Positions 17,626 to 24,922 of a stretch of 24,953 nucleotides of DNA are shown here, in pieces. Where the stretch lies: assembly GCA_900769345.1 (NCBI GenBank), contig CAAGGJ010000163.1:1-24953 (forward strand), written 5' to 3'. Numbering within the stretch: the first letter of the stretch is position 1; every line of letters begins with the position of its first letter. The position numbers and the translations under genes are program-made. Source of the stretch: Bacteroidales bacterium (GTDB lineage Bacteria; Bacteroidota; Bacteroidia; Bacteroidales; Muribaculaceae). The notes under the pieces were generated by a model. That model worked only from the letters and a program-made list of their open reading frames with translations, had not been told where the DNA came from and ran no database searches.

Positions 17626-18642
17626 ATGAGTGTAATAATACTTGGAATAGAATCGTCGTGCGACGATACATCGGCGGCAATCATCAAGGATGGTGTGCTG
17701 ATGTCGAATGTGATAGCAAGTCAGAAGGTGCATGAAGCCTATGGTGGAGTGGTGCCCGAATTGGCATCGCGTGCGCATCAGCAAAACATAGTTCCGGTGG
17801 TTTCGGAAGCCATCCGTCAAGCCGGCATTACTAAGAACGACATCAGTGCGATAGCATTCACTCGCGGACCGGGACTTATGGGTTCGCTACTCGTGGGCAC
17901 CTCGTTTGCCAAGGGGCTTGCACTATCATTGGGAATACCATTGCTCGATGTTAACCACCTGCACGGGCATGTGCTTGCTCACTTTGTGAAAGAAGACGAG
18001 AATACCGAAGTACCCGAGTTTCCCTATCTTTGTTTGCTCGTTTCGGGCGGTAATTCGCAGATTATCAAGGTAAATTCGCCCTATGATATGGAAGTGCTCG
18101 GTCAAACCATCGATGATGCTGCCGGCGAAGCATTCGATAAGTGTGCCAAGGTGATGGGTTTGCCTTATCCCGGTGGACCGATTATCGATCGCCTTGCTGC
18201 CGAAGGTGATGCTGAGCGATTTAAGTTCAGTAAACCTCACATTCCGGGGTTGGATTATAGTTTTAGCGGTCTGAAAACTTCGTTTTTATACACCCTTCGC
18301 GATGCTAAGAAGCTGAACGAAAATTTTATAGAAGAAAATATGGCCGACTTGGCAGCATCGTTGCAAAAAACCATCATCGACATCTTGATGGATAAGTTTG
18401 GCAAGGCTATAAAGCAGACTAAAATAAAGACTGTGGCGATAGGTGGTGGCGTGTCGGCTAACTCAGGTGTGCGTAATGCAGTGCAAGTGTATTGTGAGCG
18501 CCGTGGCATTAAGGCGTTTATTCCCAAACGCTCCTTTACCACCGACAATGCGGCTATGATAGCCATAGCCGGATATTTTAAGTATCTAAACAAGGAATAT
18601 TGCGACATATCTTTGCCTCCTTTTGCAAGGGTAACGGTGTGA
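17626..18642 (+). CDS. tsaD: tRNA N6-adenosine threonylcarbamoyltransferase
   Basis: The 338-residue enzyme transfers the threonylcarbamoyl group from threonylcarbamoyl-AMP to A37 of ANN-decoding tRNAs, acting with TsaB and TsaE. It shows the ASKHA-fold features of Kae1/TsaD: GIESSCDDTSAA at the N terminus, ELASRAHQQN (45-54), the metal ligands His111 and His115 in HLHGHVLAHF, LVSGGNSQI (138-146), and the later GGGVSANSG and TTDNAAMIA with the third metal ligand Asp. Length is standard. It is the third gene of the tamB cluster, with cinA starting 22 bp downstream. No separate promoter is visible in the 38 bp before it. Confidence 0.97.
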   Translation: MSVIILGIESSCDDTSAAIIKDGVLMSNVIASQKVHEAYGGVVPELASRAHQQNIVPVVSEAIRQAGITKNDISAIAFTRGPGLMGSLLVGTSFAKGLALSLGIPLLDVNHLHGHVLAHFVKEDENTEVPEFPYLCLLVSGGNSQIIKVNSPYDMEVLGQTIDDAAGEAFDKCAKVMGLPYPGGPIIDRLAAEGDAERFKFSKPHIPGLDYSFSGLKTSFLYTLRDAKKLNENFIEENMADLAASLQKTIIDILMDKFGKAIKQTKIKTVAIGGGVSANSGVRNAVQVYCERRGIKAFIPKRSFTTDNAAMIAIAGYFKYLNKEYCDISLPPFARVTV

Positions 18643-18664
18643 TAATGTAATTAACTGACAAAAT

Positions 18665-19909
18665 ATGGATTATTCGATAATAGTAGTCGGCGATGAGTTG
18701 CTTATCGGGCAAGTCACCGACACCAATTCGGGCTGGATAGCCCGCAATCTTCGTCCTTATGGATGGAAAACCAAGAGCGTAAAGGTTGTTAGCGATGATG
18801 CCAAAGAAATAGAAAAAGCCATCGACGAAGCCTTTGCGCAAACCGACGTAGTGCTAATGACCGGAGGTCTGGGACCAACCAAAGATGACATCACCAAATC
18901 CACACTTTGTGAGTATTTCGGTGGTGAGATGGTGCTCGACGATGCCACACTGCTTAATGTGGAAGAAGTGCTTAACAAACGCGGCTTGACTATGAACGAT
19001 CTCAATCACAATCAAGCCATGGTGCCCTCGTCGTGCCGAGTGATACAGAATCGAGTGGGCACAGCGCCGCTTATGTGGTTCGAAAAAGATGATAAAGTGC
19101 TTGTGTCGATGCCCGGTGTGCCTTTTGAGACCGAAACCATGATGACCGAGGCAGTGATACCACAACTCGTGGAGCACTTTATGAACGATAAATACATAGA
19201 ATATCGCACCTTTGTGGTGATTGACTATTCGGAGAGCGTGCTTGCCTTGACGCTTGCCGATTTTGAGAGCCGTATGCCTGAGTTTGTGAAATTGGCTTAT
19301 CTGCCCAAGCCCGGGATTATTCGCCTTCGCCTTTCGGCAATAGGTGACCACGAAGCAGAGATAAAAGCAGCGATGGACGACCTCGAGAAATCGCTTTATG
19401 AGATACTCGGCAAAAATATTATTGCCAACGAGGATAAGATGCCGGCAGAGATACTCGGCGACTTGCTGCTCAAGCATAATATGACACTCGCCACTGCCGA
19501 AAGTTGCACAGGCGGCAATGTGGCTCACACTATCACTCAGATTGCCGGCAGTTCGGCTTATTTTGTGGGCTCTGTGGTGTCGTACTGCAATGAAGTAAAG
19601 AAAAATCTGCTCGGAGTGCCCGAGAAAGTGCTTAACACCGAGGGCGCTGTGAGTGAGCCTACCGTTAAGCAGATGAGCCTCGGTGTGAGTTCGTTCCTTG
19701 GCACCGACTGCGCTATGGCCACATCGGGCATAGCCGGACCCGGTGGGGCAGTGCCCGGCAAACCTGTGGGCACGGTGTGGATGTCGGCAAAATGTGGCGA
19801 TCGATTGGTCACCGAGTGCCGACGTTTCCCGGGTTCTCGCGACCGTGTTATCGACCGTGCCACTACACACGTCACACTTATGCTCATAAAGTTGCTCTTG
19901 GAAGAATGA
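18665..19909 (+). CDS. cinA: CinA-like protein (nicotinamide-nucleotide amidohydrolase)
   Basis: The 414-residue protein is a full-length CinA. The N-terminal molybdopterin-binding-like domain (about 1-170) has GDELLIGQVTDTNSGWIA and GGLGPTKDD. A linker follows, and the C-terminal PncC domain (about 260-410) has AESCTGG (278-284) and ATSGIAGPGG. In characterised homologues the C-terminal domain deamidates NMN to NaMN, recycling pyridine nucleotide, and the N-terminal domain can hydrolyse ADP-ribose. This connects it to nadE earlier in the window, though they are 7 kb apart. The older name, competence/damage inducible, does not imply competence here. Gaps to its neighbours are 22 bp (tsaD) and 19 bp (acyltransferase). 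Confidence 0.95.
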   Translation: MDYSIIVVGDELLIGQVTDTNSGWIARNLRPYGWKTKSVKVVSDDAKEIEKAIDEAFAQTDVVLMTGGLGPTKDDITKSTLCEYFGGEMVLDDATLLNVEEVLNKRGLTMNDLNHNQAMVPSSCRVIQNRVGTAPLMWFEKDDKVLVSMPGVPFETETMMTEAVIPQLVEHFMNDKYIEYRTFVVIDYSESVLALTLADFESRMPEFVKLAYLPKPGIIRLRLSAIGDHEAEIKAAMDDLEKSLYEILGKNIIANEDKMPAEILGDLLLKHNMTLATAESCTGGNVAHTITQIAGSSAYFVGSVVSYCNEVKKNLLGVPEKVLNTEGAVSEPTVKQMSLGVSSFLGTDCAMATSGIAGPGGAVPGKPVGTVWMSAKCGDRLVTECRRFPGSRDRVIDRATTHVTLMLIKLLLEE

Positions 19910-19928
19910 TTTTTGCATTAACGTTAAA

Positions 19929-21008
19929 GTGAACGTCTTGGGCGAGATAAGTAAGAATAAACGATACGATTTCATCGACTTGTATCGCGGTTTTATAATG
20001 ATGTTTATAGTGTATAATCACACCATCGATTTTAAAACGACGATTTACTGGTCGATGCTATATTCGTCGGCGATACCGGGATTTTTCTTCATTTCGGCTT
20101 TGATGTATAAAGATTGCTCATGGCGCGAGTTTCTGCTGCGTATGTTCAATCGCATGATAGTGCCCTTTTTCCTATTTGAGGGAATGTTTATGGCGATTCA
20201 TTTTGTCACCGACCCCGATATGTCGATGTACAAATTGCGGTGCCAAATGTTTGCCTGGATATATCATGGCAAGATAATGAACTATCCAATGTGGTATGTG
20301 AGGAGTCTGTTTGCTATGTGTGTGCTGCATTTTGCCATCGAACGTATAGAACGCCGGATAGGCAATATAGGCAGGGTGGTGGTGGGCATTGCTCTAATGG
20401 CTCTATCATACTTTGTGTGGGACACCATAGAAGACTACCGACACATGTGCGATTACAGCGACCTTGCCATAGCTTATTTTATTATGGCAGTACCAGCCAC
20501 AATCATGCTCTTCCCGCTGTTTCACTATGCGAGCCGCTACCGCAGTGTGTTTTTGCGAAGTTATGATTGGCGCCTGTTGGCGTCGGTGCTGGTGGTTAGC
20601 GGAGTGGTGTGCTATTTTGTGTCGCCGGTGCATTACTTGTGGTTTCATCACACCATGTTTGTGCGATGCACTTTTGTGCAGTTCTACGCATCGATAATTT
20701 CGGCAGTGATAGCGATGTATTGCCTGATGCAACTTGTGGGTAAATTGCCGTATTTCAATTATGTAGGTCGTAACACAATGGTAGTGCTCGGATTGCACAT
20801 GATAATAGTGATGATAATGGAGCGCTGCATGGGCATTTACAACGTGGTTATTCAGTTTGCTGTGTTGGCAGTGCTATCGCCGATGCTGATATGGCTCAGC
20901 ACCAAGTGGATGCCTGTTTTCACGGGTCGATTTGATTATCTGCGATTTGAAGACGGGAAAATAGCACTTTGGTGGATGAAAAAAGTAAAAAAGCCGCATA
21001 AAAGTTGA
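19929..21008 (+). CDS. Acyltransferase-3 family membrane protein
   Basis: The 359-residue protein has about ten membrane segments and the layout of the acyltransferase-3 family. The N terminus reads RYDFIDLYRGFIMM and then His31, the expected family histidine, in VYNHTID. YPMWYVRSLFAM corresponds to the conserved mid-protein motif before helix 4. Such proteins acetylate or otherwise O-acylate surface polysaccharides, lipid A-linked sugars or peptidoglycan; the acceptor cannot be told. The start is a GTG, 19 bp after cinA; no in-frame ATG lies between it and the first conserved residues. It is the last gene of the tamB run and ends in a basic tail (KKVKKPHKS). Function beyond the family is unknown. 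Confidence 0.8.
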   Translation: MNVLGEISKNKRYDFIDLYRGFIMMFIVYNHTIDFKTTIYWSMLYSSAIPGFFFISALMYKDCSWREFLLRMFNRMIVPFFLFEGMFMAIHFVTDPDMSMYKLRCQMFAWIYHGKIMNYPMWYVRSLFAMCVLHFAIERIERRIGNIGRVVVGIALMALSYFVWDTIEDYRHMCDYSDLAIAYFIMAVPATIMLFPLFHYASRYRSVFLRSYDWRLLASVLVVSGVVCYFVSPVHYLWFHHTMFVRCTFVQFYASIISAVIAMYCLMQLVGKLPYFNYVGRNTMVVLGLHMIIVMIMERCMGIYNVVIQFAVLAVLSPMLIWLSTKWMPVFTGRFDYLRFEDGKIALWWMKKVKKPHKS

Positions 21009-21037
21009 AAATAGCGGTAAAAATATTGATTGATAGG

Positions 21038-21068
21038 TTGGTGGAGTGAAAAATAATTTGTAACTTTG
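21038..21068 (+). promoter_or_regulatory. Bacteroidota-type promoter of the rpmB leader
   Basis: A -33 TTG (21038-21040), a 20 bp spacer and a perfect -7 TAACTTTG (21061-21068) predict transcription from about 21075. That is nearly 300 nt upstream of the rpmB start codon, so the transcript has a long leader. Confidence 0.75.
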
Positions 21069-21074
21069 CACCAC

Positions 21075-21369
21075 GTTTTGAGCACAGCAGTACAACGACT
21101 ACATTCCTTTAGTCATGTTCTGTGACACTAATCGTTGAAACTTCGTTGCAAGACAATGATGCTTAAGTTCTTGCAAAAAGCGTAGGACGGTATTGTAAAA
21201 GGTGCAGCTTCAGCACCTGTGAATATTGCGCTACTGCGAAGAAAGTAGCAGTTTTTTGAGATTGATATTGCGAGTTACGCGCAATTGAGAGAATGAAAGA
21301 TTGCATACTTGCACTCTGTGTGAAAGAACAAATAATAAGATAACATAATAAAATATTAGAAAATAAGCC
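21075..21369 (+). ncRNA. Structured leader RNA (or separate small RNA) upstream of rpmB
   Basis: The stretch has no plausible gene but several inverted repeats in order. A long stem pairs CACAG, AAC and GACTA (21083-21101) with TAGTC, GTT and CTGTG (21110-21124). A perfect 8-bp stem follows, TTGCAAGA (21146-21153) with TCTTGCAA (21169-21176). A 5-bp GGTGC/GCACC hairpin is at 21201-21217. A 6-bp hairpin at 21230-21249 is followed by six T. Finally ATTGCG/CGCAAT lies at 21267-21285. The promoter just upstream and the hairpin with T run at 21230-21257 delimit a transcript of about 180 nt, with a further 110 nt to rpmB. It could be an attenuating leader that controls ribosomal-protein expression or an independent small RNA. 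I do not recognise the class. Confidence 0.5.
21230..21257 (+). terminator. Terminator-like hairpin inside the rpmB leader (possible attenuator)
   Basis: GCTACT (21230-21235) pairs with AGTAGC (21244-21249) around an 8-nt loop, and TTTTTT follows at 21252-21257. A competing pairing CTGC/GCAG (21234-21237 with 21248-21251) is possible. It lies 112 bp before the rpmB start, so full read-through cannot be blocked unless rpmB has another promoter; none is clear. Confidence 0.5.
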
Positions 21370-21627
21370 ATGTCAAAAGTTTGTCAAATTACAGGCAAGA
21401 AGGCGATTACAGGTAACAACGTATCGCACTCAAAAAGAAGAACTAAGCGTAAGTTCAATGTGAACGTGTTCAACAGAAAATTCTTCTGGGTAGAACAGCA
21501 ACAATGGATTAGCTTGACAGTATCAACTTCGGGTCTTCGTCTTATCAACAAGATTGGTTTGGACGCTGCACTCAAGAAGGCTGCTCAAGACGGTAACTTA
21601 ACAAGTATTAAAACCATAGAAAAGTAA
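21370..21627 (+). CDS. rpmB: 50S ribosomal protein L28
   Basis: The 85-residue basic protein starts MSKVCQITGKKAITGNNVSHS, followed by KRRTKRKFNVNVFNRKFFW, which is typical of L28, a component of the large ribosomal subunit. It has a single cysteine (Cys5) and so lacks the four-cysteine zinc site of the zinc-binding L28 form. It is first in a compact operon, with rpmG starting 4 bp after its stop and a purine-rich AAGAAG before that start. Confidence 0.97.
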   Translation: MSKVCQITGKKAITGNNVSHSKRRTKRKFNVNVFNRKFFWVEQQQWISLTVSTSGLRLINKIGLDAALKKAAQDGNLTSIKTIEK

Positions 21628-21631
21628 GAAG

Positions 21632-21820
21632 ATGGCAAAGAAAGCAAAAGGTAATAGAGTTCAAGTTATTCTTGAATGCACCGAACAAAAGAATAGCGGC
21701 GTACCAGGAATGTCACGTTACATCACCACTAAGAACCGCAAGAACACTACAGAGCGTTTGGAGTTGAAGAAATACAACCCCTACCTTAAGAGAGTAACAG
21801 TACATAAAGAAATTAAATAA
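21632..21820 (+). CDS. rpmG: 50S ribosomal protein L33
   Basis: The 62-residue product, MAKKAKGNRVQVILECTEQK and onward to SRYITTKNRKNTTERLELKKYNPYLK, is a clear L33. It has one cysteine (Cys16) and no CxxC pairs, so it is the zinc-independent form. It is the second gene of the rpmB-rpmG-DUF4295 operon, with 4 bp upstream and 11 bp downstream spacing. Confidence 0.97.
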   Translation: MAKKAKGNRVQVILECTEQKNSGVPGMSRYITTKNRKNTTERLELKKYNPYLKRVTVHKEIK

Positions 21821-21831
21821 TAAGATAAGTC

Positions 21832-21984
21832 ATGGCAAAGAAAGTTGTAGCAACTCTTCAAAAAGGTGAAGGTCGTACTTACAGCAAGGTGATCAAGATG
21901 GTAAAGTCGCCTAAGACAGGTGCTTACACATTCAAGGAAGAAATGGTCCAAAACTCTGAGGTACAGGAATTCCTTAAGAAGTAA
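21832..21984 (+). CDS. DUF4295 family mini-protein
   Basis: A 50-codon gene reads MAKKVVATLQKGEGRTYSKV, then IKMVKSPKTGAYTFKEEMVQ and NSEVQEFLKK before TAA. It is lysine-rich, starts 11 bp after rpmG and ends 32 bp before the operon's terminator. It matches the small DUF4295 proteins that Bacteroidota carry directly after L28 and L33. The position implies a ribosome-associated role, but I know of no demonstrated function. Its shortness makes it easy to miss in annotation. Confidence 0.93.
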   Translation: MAKKVVATLQKGEGRTYSKVIKMVKSPKTGAYTFKEEMVQNSEVQEFLKK

Positions 21985-22016
21985 TTCGAAAGATAATATT
22001 TTCTTGATATAACACT

Positions 22017-22048
22017 ATCCCGGGTCGCACTGCGTCGCCGGGATTTTT
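22017..22048 (+). terminator. Intrinsic terminator of the rpmB-rpmG-DUF4295 operon
   Basis: ATCCCGG (22017-22023) pairs perfectly with CCGGGAT (22038-22044), with an additional CGC/GCG pairing inside the 14-nt loop region, and is followed by a run of five T (22044-22048). It lies 32 bp after the DUF4295 stop and separates the operon from the sulfatase. Confidence 0.88.
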
Positions 22049-22099
22049 GTCGTTAGCAGTTGAGTGAAAAATAATCGTAAGCAGCAGGTGGCGAAAATG

Positions 22100-22131
22100 T
22101 TTGTGCGATTGGATAATTTTGCGTATTTTTG
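22100..22131 (+). promoter_or_regulatory. Bacteroidota-type promoter of the sulfatase gene
   Basis: A -33 TTTG (22100-22103), a 20 bp spacer and a -7 TATTTTTG (22124-22131) predict a start near 22138 and a leader of about 80 nt. A second -7-like box, TAATTTTG at 22114-22121, has no well-placed -33 element. Confidence 0.6.
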
Positions 22132-22216
22132 ATGAAAGTTAATGTGTTCGGCGCTTTAGTAATCATAGCCGAACCGTTTTTAGTGTAAACCGCGTCTATA
22201 ACCAAACCTATAATCG

Positions 22217-23734
22217 ATGAATAAGAAACTACTGAGTGTGCCCATGGTGGCAGCAATGATGGCATCGTGTGCCGGAGGCGATAATGACAGCGCTTCGAAA
22301 CGCCCCAATGTGATAGTGATACTTTGCGACGACCTTGGATATGGCGATGTGAGTGCCTATGGTTCTACCACCATCAGCACTCCTAACGTCGACAGCTTGG
22401 CGCACGGTGGCGTGTGCTTCAACAATGCCTATGCCACCTCTGCCACTTCCACGCCCAGCCGTTATGCGCTTATGACGGGAATGTATCCCTGGAAAAACAA
22501 GCGCGCCAAGATTCTTAACGGCGATGCACCGCTTATTATTGACCCCGAGGGCTACACCTTGCCCAAAATGATGAAAAATGCCGGATATATTACCGGTGCT
22601 ATAGGCAAGTGGCACCTCGGAATGGGTGAGGGCAATGTAGACTGGAACAGCACCATTCGTCCCGGCGCCAAGGAAGTGGGCTTCGACTACTCTTGTGTGA
22701 TAGCAGCCACTGTGGACCGTGTGCCCACGGTGTATATCGAAAATGGAGATGTGGTGGGGCGCGAAGCCGATGACCCGATATTTGTGGACTATGTGAATAA
22801 GTTCGACGACGAACCCAATGCTCTTGATAATCCCGAACTCGTGCGTATGCAGTGGTTGAACGGACATAATCAAGCCGTGATTAACGGAATTCCGCGCATC
22901 GGATATATGAAAGGCGGCAAGAAAGCTCGTTGGATTGACGAAGATATGGCCGACTACTTCGTCGATAAAGTCAAGGCCTTCCTGAATGACAATAAGGATA
23001 ACCCATTCTTCTTGTATTACGGACTGCATCAGCCGCATGTGCCACGCACACCCAATCAGCGTTTTGTGGGTGCCACAACTATGGGTCCGCGCGGTGATGC
23101 CATAGCCGAACTCGACTGGTGTGTGGGCGAACTTATGGCTGAACTTCGCAAACTCGATTTGCTCGATAATACTATCATAGTGTTCACAAGCGACAACGGT
23201 CCCGTGCTCGATGACGGTTATGCCGATCAAGCTGTGGAACTCATAGGCGACCACCAAGTGACAGGTGGTCTGCGAGGCGGCAAATACAGCCTCTACGATG
23301 GAGGAGCCCACATTCCCTTCTTCGTATATTGGAAGAATCATATCGAGCCGGTGAGCAGCCACGCTTTGGTGTGCCAAATGGACCTTCTCAACTCGCTTGC
23401 TGCACTCGTGGGGCAGCCTGTGCATCCCGAACTCGATAGTAAAGAGATGCTCGATGTATTCTTGGGCAAGAGCCAAACCGGACGCGATGAACTTGTGCTC
23501 GAGGCTGGCGGCCGCTTGTGCTATCGCAAGGGTGATTGGGCACTTATCCCGCCTTACGACGGACCTAAGTTCTTCGAAACCGAATATGGCAACTTAGACG
23601 ATTTCGGACTATTCAACCTCAGCGCCGACCGAGGTCAGCAAAACAATGTGGCAGAGCAAAATCCCGAAAAACTCGAAGAAATGAAGTCGGATATGCATAA
23701 AGCGGTGCAAAACTATTATAATGCTGTAAAATAG
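22217..23734 (+). CDS. Lipoprotein sulfatase (Ser-type, formylglycine-dependent)
   Basis: The 505-residue protein belongs to the type I sulfatase (alkaline phosphatase-fold) family. It starts with a lipoprotein signal: the lipobox MASC places the lipidated Cys at residue 18, followed by AGGDND, so it is probably anchored in the envelope. Catalytic elements are the metal-binding LCDDLGYGD (Asp38, Asp39), the modification site S78-T-P-S-R82 where Ser78 would be converted to formylglycine, GKWHLG (Lys131, His133), GLHQPHVPRTP and TSDNGPV. The Ser-type motif requires a radical-SAM anaerobic maturase (anSME), which is not in this window. It should remove sulfate from a host or dietary glycan; the substrate cannot be told. 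The next gene starts 9 bp downstream. Confidence 0.93.
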   Translation: MNKKLLSVPMVAAMMASCAGGDNDSASKRPNVIVILCDDLGYGDVSAYGSTTISTPNVDSLAHGGVCFNNAYATSATSTPSRYALMTGMYPWKNKRAKILNGDAPLIIDPEGYTLPKMMKNAGYITGAIGKWHLGMGEGNVDWNSTIRPGAKEVGFDYSCVIAATVDRVPTVYIENGDVVGREADDPIFVDYVNKFDDEPNALDNPELVRMQWLNGHNQAVINGIPRIGYMKGGKKARWIDEDMADYFVDKVKAFLNDNKDNPFFLYYGLHQPHVPRTPNQRFVGATTMGPRGDAIAELDWCVGELMAELRKLDLLDNTIIVFTSDNGPVLDDGYADQAVELIGDHQVTGGLRGGKYSLYDGGAHIPFFVYWKNHIEPVSSHALVCQMDLLNSLAALVGQPVHPELDSKEMLDVFLGKSQTGRDELVLEAGGRLCYRKGDWALIPPYDGPKFFETEYGNLDDFGLFNLSADRGQQNNVAEQNPEKLEEMKSDMHKAVQNYYNAVK

Positions 23735-23743
23735 CAGATTTTG

Positions 23744-24922
23744 ATGAGAAAAGTAATCCTATTGATTGCCTTTGCCGCGATGGCTGCCACGGCATTTGCC
23801 TTGGGAAATATAGTTACCACACTTGCACTGAAAACAGCAGGAAATGAGGCTGTAAGTTGTGTTCTGCAAGGTGGTGATATCGGAGTGCTAACTGCTGCCG
23901 AGCCTTTGTCTGTAAAAGTTGAAAGGGCTATAACGCGATGTGGCGGAATGGAGCAAATTCGGCTCACAATAACGGCGCAGGAAGATGTGTATTTCAGCAT
24001 CAGTCAGGAAATAGCCATTGATATGAAGCACAGCCGATGCGACTTCTATATGCCCGGATTTTGGTATCGTAAGAACTCGCGTTCGCCGAGTTCGGCACCT
24101 TCGTTTGCCGTAAGCGACGGTTGGGAAGTGCGCGACGACCGCCTGAGTACTCCGCTTGTGGGAGCATACGATGTGCAGTCGAAACGATTTTGCACCGTGA
24201 TGCACACCAATATCAGCGGCGATGACTGCATTCCCCAGCACCTTAGCGGCGATGTGTGCTTGCCCGGCGCCACAGCGGTGGGTTCGGTGGGATTTAGAAA
24301 TGTCCATGGCGACACCCGACTGGTGGTGACTTATCCCTATACCGAGGCGCCCAAGCGATATATTCGAAAACTCACGCTTATCGACCCTATACGCAGTTTT
24401 GCGCCAATAGCTAAAGGCGAGAGCATCGAAGTTACATGGGAGATTCGCACCGGCGAGGCAGAGGATTTCGGAGAATTTGTAGCAGATGTTTGGCGATATG
24501 CTTTCGACAGTCAGAAGCCCCAACCTGTGGCGACCGGATTAAATGCCTCGGAAGCAAAGAAAGTGCTCTCTAACTATTTTGTAGAGAGTTTTGTGGATGA
24601 CTATGAACTAAAATTCTTCTCGTGCGTGCAACTGCCTGTAAATACTTGCAGCAACAGAGCTATGTTTGAACTCGGATTCATAGGCAAAGTGCTGTATAAT
24701 GCTTACAATGCCTTAGAATATGGCGAGAACACTCACCGAAGCGACTTGATGGAGCGAGGCAACAAGATATTCGACTCCTTCTTGACTCATGGATTTACGC
24801 CCGGTGGTTTTCTGCGCGAGGAAGTGAATTTTGAGGCCTATGGGTCAAAATGGGTGTTTTTCAGCGAGAAAAACACCCATTCGTCTTTCTATAGGTCATT
24901 TTGGGTGTTAAATTCGTTGTAA
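23744..24922 (+). pseudogene. Secreted protein of unknown family, probably truncated at its 3' end
   Basis: The open frame gives 392 residues from ATG 23744 (a TTG at 23741 is in frame just before it). It starts with a signal peptide (residues 1-20). The middle is beta-rich, and from about residue 260 comes a helical segment resembling one side of an alpha-toroid, with NRAMFELGFIGKVLYNAYNA and a conserved-looking FTPGGFLREEVNF. I do not recognise the family. The 9 bp gap to the sulfatase suggests a shared transcript and a role in glycan handling. After about position 24838 composition shifts to AT-rich, repeat-bearing DNA, and the last 26 residues, encoded partly by a perfect inverted repeat, look foreign. 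The helical domain stops after two or three helices, so I infer the original 3' end has been displaced. Confidence 0.6.

Noticed and set aside
18854..19975. Open frame of 373 codons on the minus strand opposite cinA
   Set aside because: It is antisense to a clearly conserved gene, and its translation is rich in His, Cys and Arg with no domain pattern, as expected for a codon-bias shadow.
21075..21257. 6S RNA or SRP RNA upstream of rpmB
   Set aside because: The length would suit 6S RNA, but the ends do not pair into one long rod with a central bubble, and the conserved SRP apical motif is absent.
22229..23476. Open frame of 415 codons on the minus strand opposite the sulfatase
   Set aside because: The sulfatase on the plus strand has all its catalytic motifs. 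The antisense product is His-rich and without recognisable motifs, so it is a shadow.
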